A program made the translations under genes and the position numbers. A stretch of 5,045 nucleotides of DNA from Methanosarcinales archaeon (GTDB lineage Archaea > Halobacteriota > Methanosarcinia > Methanosarcinales > Methanocomedenaceae): assembly GCA_030638625.1 (NCBI GenBank), contig DAOWEE010000229.1, positions 1 to 5,045 of the forward strand, written 5' to 3'. Shown piece after piece: positions 1-4,996 of this stretch. Position 1 is the first letter of the stretch, and the number at the start of each line of letters is the position of its first letter. A model generated the notes under the pieces. That model searched no databases and was not told where the DNA came from. It saw only the letters and a program-made list of their open reading frames with translations.

Positions 1-527
1 ACCAACAACAACGGCACAATAAATGTCTCCAGTTGATGGGAATGCCCATCTGTCGTGTCTTCATTTGCAGAATTATTATAGTTTTCATCAACCTTTATTG
101 AAGTTTCCGCATATGCAGATTCCTGTAAGTAACCGGGTGTACCAAGTCTCTCATCCACATCAACGATGCGTCGAGTAGTGGTTTTAGCCTCTATCGGTTT
201 TACACCGATGAATATCCTGAATGCCTCAGTATTTGCACCATAACCGGTGGCCACCTTAATATCACCCTCCAGCCATTCAATATCTTCTGGAAGATTTACC
301 ACTACCGGTATATATTCCTGGTTGGCCACATAGGGGTTCTCGTGCAGAAACTTAACATATTTCCTGATGTCATCCCCGGCTGAAAGATGAATATGGGTAG
401 GACTGCCGTAATTACTTATCACCATTTCAAAACTACAATCGTCCCCTGGTCTTATCGGCACGGTAATCTCAGGGCTGTCAAATTCAATTACCTCATTCGT
501 GTTCCGGTTTATATGAATCTGCTGCAA
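1..527 (-). CDS. Partial membrane-anchored protein with N-terminal beta-rich domain (DUF7524-like), 3' end outside window
   Basis: This reading frame is open from a stop codon at about 553-555 through to base 1, giving 175 codons with the C-terminus cut off. It has no ATG near its front. I chose TTG 525-527 because GAGG (minus strand, 537-540) lies 9 bases upstream and the Trm112 gene ends 19 bases before it. Residues 1-109 look like a beta-sandwich with alternating hydrophobic strands, a THIHL motif at 44-48 and KVATGYGA at 91-98. Residues 110-168 form a polar, acidic, Asn/Thr-rich linker. A hydrophobic run (FIVPLLL) starts at 169 and is probably the beginning of a C-terminal transmembrane helix. 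There is no N-terminal signal peptide, so a tail-anchored protein with a cytoplasmic domain is one reading. From memory, the layout and the TGYGA motif resemble archaeal DUF7524 proteins; this is not verified. Function is unknown. The gene is probably cotranscribed with the Trm112 gene. Confidence 0.72.
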   Translation of the reverse strand, partial: MQQIHINRNTNEVIEFDSPEITVPIRPGDDCSFEMVISNYGSPTHIHLSAGDDIRKYVKFLHENPYVANQEYIPVVVNLPEDIEWLEGDIKVATGYGANTEAFRIFIGVKPIEAKTTTRRIVDVDERLGTPGYLQESAYAETSIKVDENYNNSANEDTTDGHSHQLETFIVPLLL

Positions 528-534
528 TATTAAC

Positions 535-541
535 GTCCTCA
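535..541 (-). promoter_or_regulatory. Ribosome binding site deciding a TTG start
   Basis: The minus strand reads TGAGGAC here, which includes GAGG, complementary to the archaeal 16S rRNA tail. It lies just after the Trm112 stop and 9 bases before TTG 525-527. No ATG or GTG lies in frame between the upstream stop and this point. The site is therefore the main argument for a TTG start of the left-edge gene. Confidence 0.5.
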
Positions 542-546
542 AAACG

Positions 547-729
547 TTATTCTCTCAGGTCAGGTGGAAGCATGTTAGGAATGCTGTCCTCTATGGGATA
601 ATGCTCATCACACTTCTCACAGAACAATGACCCTGATATAATCTCATTATCATCTTCTTCATCCACTGTAAGTACCAGGTCACCCTTGCACATGGGGCAA
701 CATAATATTTCCATAAGTTCATGTTTCAT
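547..729 (-). CDS. Trm112-family zinc-binding protein
   Basis: This 60-residue protein has the Trm112 pattern. A CPxCK motif (Cys11, Cys14) follows a short helix, a second CxxC pair is at Cys37 and Cys40, and the C-terminal YPIxxxIPxMLP stretch (44-55) is diagnostic. The four cysteines probably bind one zinc ion. In eukaryotes and archaea, Trm112 proteins are small obligatory partners that stabilise and activate SAM-dependent methyltransferases acting on tRNA, rRNA or release factor. Bacterial relatives of the same fold are short uncharacterised proteins such as YcaR. Residues 23-29 are an acidic insert (DEEDDNE) between the two zinc knuckles. Start ATG 727-729 is the only sensible one. The ribosome binding site is weak (TAGGC a few bases upstream). 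No methyltransferase gene is visible beside it, so its partner must be encoded elsewhere. The membrane protein gene follows after 19 bases. Confidence 0.88.
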   Translation of the reverse strand: MKHELMEILCCPMCKGDLVLTVDEEDDNEIISGSLFCEKCDEHYPIEDSIPNMLPPDLRE

Positions 730-818
730 TGCCTACAACTCACAAAACTTTTTATCGATTTAATATGTACGACATAGTTATTCATCAAATTATCGGTATA
801 TATTGAACTGGTAATAAT
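730..818. promoter_or_regulatory. Divergent intergenic promoter region
   Basis: These 89 AT-rich bases separate the leftward Trm112 gene from the rightward UPF0248 gene and must hold promoters for both. An AT block at 758-766 reads TTTAATAT on the plus strand and TATTAAAT on the minus strand. It lies about 34 bases from the Trm112 start and about 55 from the UPF0248 start, so it could serve either as a TATA element. A second TATATAT lies at 797-803. It is too close to the ATG at 819 to drive that start unless transcription begins inside the gene, but it could serve the leftward gene. No operator-like repeat stands out. Confidence 0.4.
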
Positions 819-1067
819 ATGTGTCACATTCACTCAACAAATCCAAGGGATATCTTGAACGAGATAAAATGGAAAGGACTGGACCTTGCACTGTGCGACA
901 TACATTACATCCACCGGGGCGCTCCCGATGACACCATGATAATCCAGGGTTCACAGATAAAGACCATAGGCCGCTCTTTTTATGAAAACCTTCAGGGAAC
1001 ATCCATCCCATATCACAGGATATTCAGGATAGAGTTCAAGGGAACTACGATCTATGAAAAAAGATAA
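819..1067 (+). CDS. UPF0248 / MJ1316-domain protein (DUF504), putative RNA-end recognition
   Basis: The 82-residue protein matches the compact UPF0248 (DUF504) family through the signatures NPRDILNEIKW (8-18), YIHRGAPDD (30-38), an IxGSxI-type strand leading to IGRSF (50-54), and TSIPYHRIFRIEF (61-73). The family is small, widespread in archaea and normally about 75-90 residues, so this copy is full length. By name it is linked to the MJ1316 domain, proposed from comparative genomics to recognise modified or cyclic RNA ends in RNA repair; I know of no direct biochemical proof. Conserved Arg33, Arg52, His66 and Arg67 would suit binding of a phosphate. ATG 819 is the only standard start before the conserved NPRD; the ribosome binding site is poor. 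The gene is transcribed alone, divergent from Trm112, and converges on the CBS regulator gene with 12 bases between their stops. Confidence 0.88.
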   Translation: MCHIHSTNPRDILNEIKWKGLDLALCDIHYIHRGAPDDTMIIQGSQIKTIGRSFYENLQGTSIPYHRIFRIEFKGTTIYEKR

Positions 1068-1079
1068 CCCGAAATTGTC

Positions 1080-1955
1080 CTAATAAACGACCATCTCATG
1101 AAGAACGTCTGTCTTGCTGATAATACCTATATACCTGCCACCAGACGTTACCATTAATCTTCCTACCTTTTTATCGTCAAAAACTTTTACTACATCATAC
1201 AGTGCAGTATCCCCATCCACTGAAATTATGTCTTTACTCATTAGTTCCCTGATTTTCAGGTTCACCTTGCCGCTGGCAAGGGTGTTGCCGATGTCAGTAA
1301 AAGTAACAATTCCAACTACATTTCCTTTGTCTTCTACGGGTGCACCATGAATGTTATTCCGGGTAAATATCCGGGCAGCTTCCTGAATAGTAGCATTGGC
1401 AGGTACGGAAATAGTATTTTCAGATAGATACTCACGTATGGGACGTTTGGGAAGTGAAACCATCTCTGTTATAGAGAAAAGCAGTGCATTGGAGGAGTCA
1501 TCCCGTCCCACCACTTTACCACGGACTATCAGTTTATTGACAGGTGTCGGCCCAACCTGTATAACATCACCAGCATCAAAATCACGTATATCGCCAAGAA
1601 TGCGTATAATACCGTTACATGTGTCTGGATGGCGCACGGTAGTAAAACTTATTTCGGCAGCTGTTAGCCCCTCTATAAGCTGCTGATTCCTGTATATAGG
1701 TACTACAGCCTCTGTTTCGATCTCATCAACACTTAAAACTTGATAAGTGGCACCAGTGGCTCTGTATCCTCCTTTGGGGCCGGGGACACCTTCGACCAAT
1801 CCCAGTGCTTTGAGTGACTGCATCTGATTGCGAACCGTTCCAGGGTTCCGGTCAATTACCTCTGCAATCATTTCCCCTTTTATTGCACATTTATTCTGCC
1901 GATAAAGATTAATTAAAGCAGTTAAAATCTCTCTCTGAATTGGCGTAAGTTCCAT
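1080..1955 (-). CDS. Transcriptional regulator: N-terminal winged helix and C-terminal CBS domain pair
   Basis: This 291-residue protein has three parts. Residues 1-68 form a winged helix-turn-helix: TPIQREILTALINLY, then a recognition region around IAEVIDRNPGTVRNQMQSLK (30-49), then a wing with PKGGYRAT (60-67). Residues 80-168 form a middle beta-rich domain of unknown ligand. Residues 171-289 hold two CBS motifs, ending in GIVTFTDI (215-222) and GIISKTDV (277-284). CBS pairs (Bateman modules) usually bind adenine nucleotides or SAM, so this is probably a DNA-binding regulator that senses energy or cofactor state (COG2524-like). Ligand and targets are unknown. The start at ATG 1953-1955 is well supported by AGGAG nine bases upstream and by a TATA box at 1991-2000. 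Direct repeats upstream suggest autoregulation. It is separated from the pyr operon by 206 bases and seems monocistronic. Confidence 0.9.
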   Translation of the reverse strand: MELTPIQREILTALINLYRQNKCAIKGEMIAEVIDRNPGTVRNQMQSLKALGLVEGVPGPKGGYRATGATYQVLSVDEIETEAVVPIYRNQQLIEGLTAAEISFTTVRHPDTCNGIIRILGDIRDFDAGDVIQVGPTPVNKLIVRGKVVGRDDSSNALLFSITEMVSLPKRPIREYLSENTISVPANATIQEAARIFTRNNIHGAPVEDKGNVVGIVTFTDIGNTLASGKVNLKIRELMSKDIISVDGDTALYDVVKVFDDKKVGRLMVTSGGRYIGIISKTDVLHEMVVY

Positions 1956-1964
1956 ATTAACGTG

Positions 1965-1969
1965 CTCCT
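1965..1969 (-). promoter_or_regulatory. Ribosome binding site of the CBS regulator gene
   Basis: The minus strand reads AGGAG, nine bases before ATG 1953-1955. It is the clearest Shine-Dalgarno element of the promoter-proximal genes here and fixes the start. The TATA box lies so close that the leader would be only about 15 bases, with the ribosome binding site at its very 5' end. Confidence 0.6.
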
Positions 1970-1990
1970 AATGATAATGAATAATAAAGA

Positions 1991-2000
1991 TATTTATAAG
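1991..2000 (-). promoter_or_regulatory. Archaeal TATA box of the CBS regulator gene
   Basis: The minus strand reads CTTATAAATA, close to the methanogen TATA consensus, with an A-rich stretch (GTAAAATGA) upstream in the position of a BRE. The expected start of transcription, about 25 bases downstream, falls near 1970. That leaves a short leader containing the AGGAG ribosome binding site. Confidence 0.6.
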
Positions 2001-2027
2001 TCATTTTACTTAAAGTCATGCCTTAAA
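1998..2027 (-). repeat. Direct repeats abutting the TATA box (candidate operator)
   Basis: On the minus strand ATGACTT occurs at 2013-2019 and again at 1998-2004, a 15-base period. The second copy runs into the TATA box. A second repeated word, TTTAAG, occurs at 2022-2027 and 2009-2014. The interleaved copies sit where a repressor or activator of this promoter would bind. The downstream gene encodes a DNA-binding protein, so autoregulation is a natural guess. In AT-rich DNA, 6-7 base repeats can arise by chance. Confidence 0.3.
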
Positions 2028-2161
2028 TTTTCATATACTGTTTTTTATGCAACAATAGAGACAATTATCTGTTATGACCAATTCTCAATAGTATTTATCA
2101 ACCTTTAATGTTTCTACAATCTTAACGATAAATAATTGATTTACAGTAGAGATAAGATAAT
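2028..2161. other. AT-rich intergenic stretch downstream of the pyr operon
   Basis: No gene is supported here; every frame is broken by stops. Two 8-base inverted repeats are nested. The inner arms are TATTTATC (2092-2099) and GATAAATA (2127-2134). The outer arms are AATTATCT (2063-2070) and AGATAATT (2155-2162), the last overlapping the dsrE stop by one base. This would be the 3' untranslated region of the leftward pyr transcript. The arms are pure AT apart from one G/C pair each, so a stable RNA fold is doubtful. No long T-run typical of archaeal termination is seen on the minus strand. Confidence 0.35.
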
Positions 2162-2527
2162 TTATAAACTTATTATAAGTTGACCCTGCTTTTGATACTC
2201 CAAAAACATTTCAGCCACTTCGAACGACTCCACCATTTCAACCCCCTGCATAAAATCGTCCTCACAAAGCCCTATCATTGAACATGCCAGACGACAGCAT
2301 TTGAATTTAACACCAATATCCAGGCATTCCTGTACATATTTATCATAGGCAGGAGACCCATACTTGTCCTTCTTACCCAACAGCACACCCATTGGACCCC
2401 ACAATACCACTACCACATCAAGTCCCTTTTTCCGGTAGTATCTGGCGAACCTGATAGTTTCCTGGGGACTGGTGCTCTCATAGACCATATTTTTCAAAAG
2501 CAGAAGTACCTGTGTAATCTCAACCAT
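2162..2527 (-). CDS. DsrE/DsrF-like family protein, cotranscribed with pyrBI
   Basis: This 121-residue protein has the DsrE-type flavodoxin-like alpha/beta layout. A first strand (QVLLLLKNM, 6-14) is followed by a helix with RFARYYRKKG, a second strand VVVVLWGPMGV (38-48), then a helix and a strand leading to a cysteine cluster (Cys77, Cys78, Cys82, Cys88; also Cys68). DsrE-family proteins form homo- or hetero-oligomers and some carry sulfur as a persulfide on a cysteine. By spacing to a following Gly, Cys78 corresponds to the active cysteine of TusD, so sulfur transfer is possible but unproven. There is no signal peptide or membrane segment. The gene starts 12 bases after the pyrI stop, with TGAGGT directly after that stop and six bases before ATG 2525-2527, so it is almost certainly the last gene of the pyrB-pyrI unit. 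No TusB/C or DsrF/H partner is present nearby. Its link to pyrimidine synthesis is unexplained. Confidence 0.8.
   Translation of the reverse strand: MVEITQVLLLLKNMVYESTSPQETIRFARYYRKKGLDVVVVLWGPMGVLLGKKDKYGSPAYDKYVQECLDIGVKFKCCRLACSMIGLCEDDFMQGVEMVESFEVAEMFLEYQKQGQLIISL
2167..2181 (-). other. Small AT-rich hairpin at the end of dsrE
   Basis: AACTTA (2167-2172) and TAAGTT (2176-2181) are perfect inverted copies separated by three bases. They lie in the last codons of the DsrE-like gene. On the transcript the hairpin is followed by a U/A-rich stretch. It could mark the transcript end, but a six-pair AT-rich stem is weak and archaeal terminators do not need hairpins. Confidence 0.2.
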
Positions 2528-2533
2528 TTGAAT

Positions 2534-2539
2534 ACCTCA
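2534..2539 (-). promoter_or_regulatory. Strong ribosome binding site for the DsrE-like gene
   Basis: The minus strand reads TGAGGT directly after the pyrI TGA stop and six bases before ATG 2525-2527. A dedicated Shine-Dalgarno site in a 12-base gap shows that the DsrE-like gene is translated from the pyrBI message by reinitiation or independently. Confidence 0.6.
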
Positions 2540-3004
2540 TCAAAGCAGGTGTTCCACGATATTTTCAGTAATTACATGCTCACAATAGATGCATCTCAAC
2601 CGTATTGGGTCCTTTTTTACTTCGAATTTTGACGTGACAGGCTCATTGGTATTGGAAATACAGTTGGGATTTGCACACTTGACCATACTTTCCACCATTT
2701 CAGGCAATTTCACACGATGCTTGCCTGCAACTCCAAAGTCACGGATAATATTAATGGTCGCATTGGGCGAGATGAGAGCTATCTTGTCTACCTCTTTGTC
2801 TTTCAGTTCCCTGTCTTCTATCTTTACAATATCTTTGGACTTAATATCCTGACTGGATACGTTCATTGCTACCGAAATGACTGCACTGGACGAACCCGTG
2901 ATACCCAGTATCTTGAGCACGTTCATAGCCTGCCCGGCATTGATGTGGTCTATGACAGTGCCGTCGCGTATAGGATGTACCCTCAATTCCTTCCCCTGGG
3001 TCAT
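2540..3004 (-). CDS. pyrI: Aspartate carbamoyltransferase regulatory chain
   Basis: PyrI is the nucleotide-binding chain of the aspartate carbamoyltransferase holoenzyme. It binds CTP and ATP and holds catalytic trimers together. The 154-residue length matches the usual size (E. coli 153). The N-terminal allosteric domain opens with LRVHPIRDGTVIDHI (7-21), with Asp19 and His20 at the E. coli positions. Lys61, Asn85 and Lys95 correspond to nucleotide contacts Lys60, Asn84 and Lys94. The C-terminal zinc domain has all four cysteines, CxNPNC (Cys110, Cys115) and CIYC (Cys138, Cys141), followed by EHVITENIV. All key residues are present, so it should be functional. Its ATG overlaps the pyrB stop by four bases (ATGA), which implies translational coupling and fits the fixed stoichiometry of the two chains. 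A G-run (3012-3016) inside pyrB, seven bases upstream, may help initiation. Confidence 0.97.
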   Translation of the reverse strand: MTQGKELRVHPIRDGTVIDHINAGQAMNVLKILGITGSSSAVISVAMNVSSQDIKSKDIVKIEDRELKDKEVDKIALISPNATINIIRDFGVAGKHRVKLPEMVESMVKCANPNCISNTNEPVTSKFEVKKDPIRLRCIYCEHVITENIVEHLL

Positions 3005-3924
3005 ACCTCAACCCCCAGTACGATGGTGAGCAGTGCCATCCTGATGGGCACCCCATAGAAGGACTGCTCAAAATAACGGGCATGAGCCGAATCGTCCACT
3101 GAACTGTCAATCTCATATACCCTGGGAAGTGGGTGCATAATTATCATATCTTCCCTGACATTGTCAAGATGCTCTCCTGTTATCTTGTACGCACCTACTA
3201 CTTTGTTATATTCAGTGGGGTCAGGGAACCGTTCCTTCTGGATGCGGGTCATGTACAGCACATCCACGCTATCCAGTACCTCGTCAAGGTTTTCAGTCTC
3301 ACTGACACGGGCACCCATGGTTTTCAGGTCCCCTTTTATCTGGTCCGGCATCTTCAACTGGGGAGGTGAAACTAACGTGATATTTGCACCGTATAATGAT
3401 AGGGCATAGGCAAGGGAATGAACGGTACGTCCGTACTTCAGGTCTCCCACTATGGCTATGTCCAGATTATCAAGATGACTTTCCTTTTTTATGGTGTACA
3501 GGTCAAGCAGGGTCTGGGTAGGATGATGCCCGGCACCGTCCCCGCCGTTTATAATGGGAACCAATGCGTATTCAGCAGCCATACGTGCCGAACCCTCACT
3601 GGGATGACGCAGCACAATGGCATCCGAATAGGTACTTATCACGCGGATGGTATCGGCCAGTGTTTCTCCCTTCACGACGCTGCTGGCCTCTTTTGAGCCC
3701 AGGTTCAGTACACTTCCGCCAAGCCGTAACATGGCGGTCTCAAAAGACATGCGGGTCCTTGTGCTGGGTTCATAGAACAAGAGTGCAAGGATATTTCCGG
3801 CCAAAAGGTCTGACCTGCCGCCTTTAGCCAGTGTTTCCAGTTTAACAGCCCGCTCTAAAATAAAATCAATCTCGTTCCTTGTAAAATCCTTCATTGAGAG
3901 TATATGACGGCGGTCAAAGGTCAT
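3001..3924 (-). CDS. pyrB: Aspartate carbamoyltransferase catalytic chain
   Basis: PyrB condenses carbamoyl phosphate with aspartate to N-carbamoyl-aspartate, the committed step of pyrimidine synthesis, in the cytoplasm. From ATG 3922-3924 it has 307 residues (E. coli 311). The carbamoyl-phosphate site STRTR is at 54-58. SSVVKGETLADT follows, with Ser81 and Lys85 matching E. coli Ser80 and Lys84. Then come LRHP (Arg106, His107), HPTQTLLDL (His134, Gln137), DLKYGRTVHS (Arg166), TRIQKERF (Arg227, Gln229) and HPLPRV (264-269). All catalytic residues are intact. The residue after PLPRV is Tyr270, where E. coli has Asp271. An in-frame TTG at 3931-3933 would add three residues (I, V and the start). 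I prefer the ATG because a TATA-like element lies about 28 bases upstream and the N-terminus MTFDRRHILSMKD then fits the family. The gene is directly coupled to pyrI. Confidence 0.97.
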   Translation of the reverse strand: MTFDRRHILSMKDFTRNEIDFILERAVKLETLAKGGRSDLLAGNILALLFYEPSTRTRMSFETAMLRLGGSVLNLGSKEASSVVKGETLADTIRVISTYSDAIVLRHPSEGSARMAAEYALVPIINGGDGAGHHPTQTLLDLYTIKKESHLDNLDIAIVGDLKYGRTVHSLAYALSLYGANITLVSPPQLKMPDQIKGDLKTMGARVSETENLDEVLDSVDVLYMTRIQKERFPDPTEYNKVVGAYKITGEHLDNVREDMIIMHPLPRVYEIDSSVDDSAHARYFEQSFYGVPIRMALLTIVLGVEV

Positions 3925-3948
3925 CACTATCAATATGTAGATTTAGTG

Positions 3949-3955
3949 ATTTAAA
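3949..3955 (-). promoter_or_regulatory. TATA-like element of the pyrB-pyrI-dsrE unit
   Basis: The minus strand reads TTTAAAT in the 42-base (or 51-base with the ATG start) gap between the marker-12 stop and pyrB. Its centre is about 28 bases upstream of the A of ATG 3922-3924. Archaeal transcription starts about 25 bases from the TATA centre, so the message would start at or next to the start codon. No convincing ribosome binding site is present, which also fits a leaderless transcript. Confidence 0.4.
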
Positions 3956-3975
3956 CCTATTGAATAACTTACGGC

Positions 3976-4944
3976 CTACTCTATATCGATGCCTATACCC
4001 ATGATGTCCCTGGCACCGTGGTAAACATCCTCTGCAATATGCGCACACCCCAGGGCACCAGACCATACCCCAAGGCATTCCACGCCTGTACCAACGTGTG
4101 ACTGTATCCTGTCCCTGGCGTACTTGATATCGCTGATGGAACCTGCTATGAAGATGCCGGGATCATCTATGCCTTTTTCCTGTAACAGCAGTTTCATGGC
4201 AACGATTTCCATTGCTGCGAACAGGGCTGCGGTATCTAAAGCAAGGGCTGCTGAAGGGTCACCTGCAGAAAAGGCAGCCATTAGGGCGTCTATGTCCTGC
4301 ACCCCAGCCATTTTTACCACTCCTGCGCGGATGAAAGCATCATTGGCAGTAATTTTTCCGTCGTCCACATCCCTTATACCTTCAAGGTCAATGGGGCCGT
4401 GATGTATTCCGGGCGCAAATATGCATGCATCCAGCGCACCCAGCAGCTGGCCTTGTGCTATTGCCAGTGTCACGGTGTTGGAACTGATATCTGACACTAC
4501 CATGTTGTCAGGTCCTTTTTTGTGGGCACAATACACGATGCCTATTTTTTCAGGGCTTGCTCCGTGGGAGAATACATTTAGCCTGCCATCAGCGGTGTTG
4601 CCCCGGTGAAGCCCGGGTATTACCACGGCAGGTATGCCTGAATTTTTGATGGTGTCATAGACCACCGTGCCCCCGCCGACATGAAGGCCGGCGCCGTTCC
4701 GGGACTGGATTCCGCGGTCTGGTACTCGGTCAATGGGTGTTATCTTGTCTATGCCGTCGCCCATGGAATATGTGACTGCCATCATTTTTATGTCTGATGT
4801 GGATGCTCCGAGGCCCTGCATTATGTTATTTAGTAGTTCCTCCTGACCCATAGCCGCGGCCTGTTGTCGTGATAGTTTGAACTCACGTCCATCTGTGGAT
4901 GCAAAACGCATGTGGGTGGTGCCGTGGTCTATACCGACAAACAT
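3976..4944 (-). CDS. Methanogenesis marker protein 12 (UPF0285 family, ASKHA fold)
   Basis: This 322-residue protein matches the methanogenesis marker 12 family, found in methanogens and related methane-oxidising archaea and of unknown function. The length is normal for the family. It has an acetate kinase/Hsp70/actin-type ATPase layout. The phosphate-1 loop GIDHGTTHMRF is at 4-14. A glycine-rich segment GLHVGGGTVVYD follows at 86-97. A phosphate-2-like segment VSDISSNTVTLAIAQG (150-165) contains Asp152, and an adenosine-type motif IFIAGSI is at 264-270. ATP binding is therefore likely, but the substrate or client is unknown; roles in assembly or maturation of methanogenesis enzymes are only guesses. 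ATG 4942-4944 puts the phosphate loop at the very N-terminus, as in relatives. The ribosome binding site is poor. It precedes pyrB with a 42-51 base gap containing a separate TATA-like element, so it may or may not share a transcript with pyrBI. Confidence 0.93.
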   Translation of the reverse strand: MFVGIDHGTTHMRFASTDGREFKLSRQQAAAMGQEELLNNIMQGLGASTSDIKMMAVTYSMGDGIDKITPIDRVPDRGIQSRNGAGLHVGGGTVVYDTIKNSGIPAVVIPGLHRGNTADGRLNVFSHGASPEKIGIVYCAHKKGPDNMVVSDISSNTVTLAIAQGQLLGALDACIFAPGIHHGPIDLEGIRDVDDGKITANDAFIRAGVVKMAGVQDIDALMAAFSAGDPSAALALDTAALFAAMEIVAMKLLLQEKGIDDPGIFIAGSISDIKYARDRIQSHVGTGVECLGVWSGALGCAHIAEDVYHGARDIMGIGIDIE

Positions 4945-4980
4945 AATATTCTGGATTGTTTCATGTGTATTAATATTGTC

Positions 4981-4988
4981 TATTTATG
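4981..4988 (-). promoter_or_regulatory. Possible TATA box of the marker-12 gene
   Basis: The minus strand reads CATAAATA with its centre about 40 bases from ATG 4942-4944. Transcription would begin near 4959 and give a leader of about 15 bases. Another AT-rich stretch (ATTAATA, near 4969-4976) is an alternative. Only the position and base content support this call. Confidence 0.35.
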
Positions 4989-4996
4989 CTGGTTTT

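Noticed and set aside
790..1011. A leftward open frame of 73 codons opposite the UPF0248 gene
   Set aside because: It lies opposite a clearly conserved family gene, and its protein has no recognisable domain and a Cys/Trp-rich random look.
819..1067. UPF0248 protein as part of a toxin-antitoxin or defence pair with Trm112
   Set aside because: Both are conserved archaeal housekeeping-type families, the genes are divergent, and nothing toxin-like is present.
1114..1686. Rightward open frames opposite the CBS regulator gene
   Set aside because: They are antisense to a well-defined winged-helix/CBS protein and are rich in Ser, Thr and Pro, as expected of antisense reading.
2589..3116. Several rightward frames, and one leftward frame at 2841-3116, across pyrI and the end of pyrB
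   Set aside because: pyrI and pyrB explain this DNA with all catalytic and zinc residues intact; the other frames have no domain.
3925..3933. TTG 3931-3933 or GTG 3925-3927 as the pyrB start
   Set aside because: Neither has a ribosome binding site, and homolog-like N-termini begin near the ATG. They remain possible but less likely.
4124..4609. Rightward open frames opposite the marker-12 gene
   Set aside because: They are antisense shadows in an Ala-rich coding region, with no family signature.
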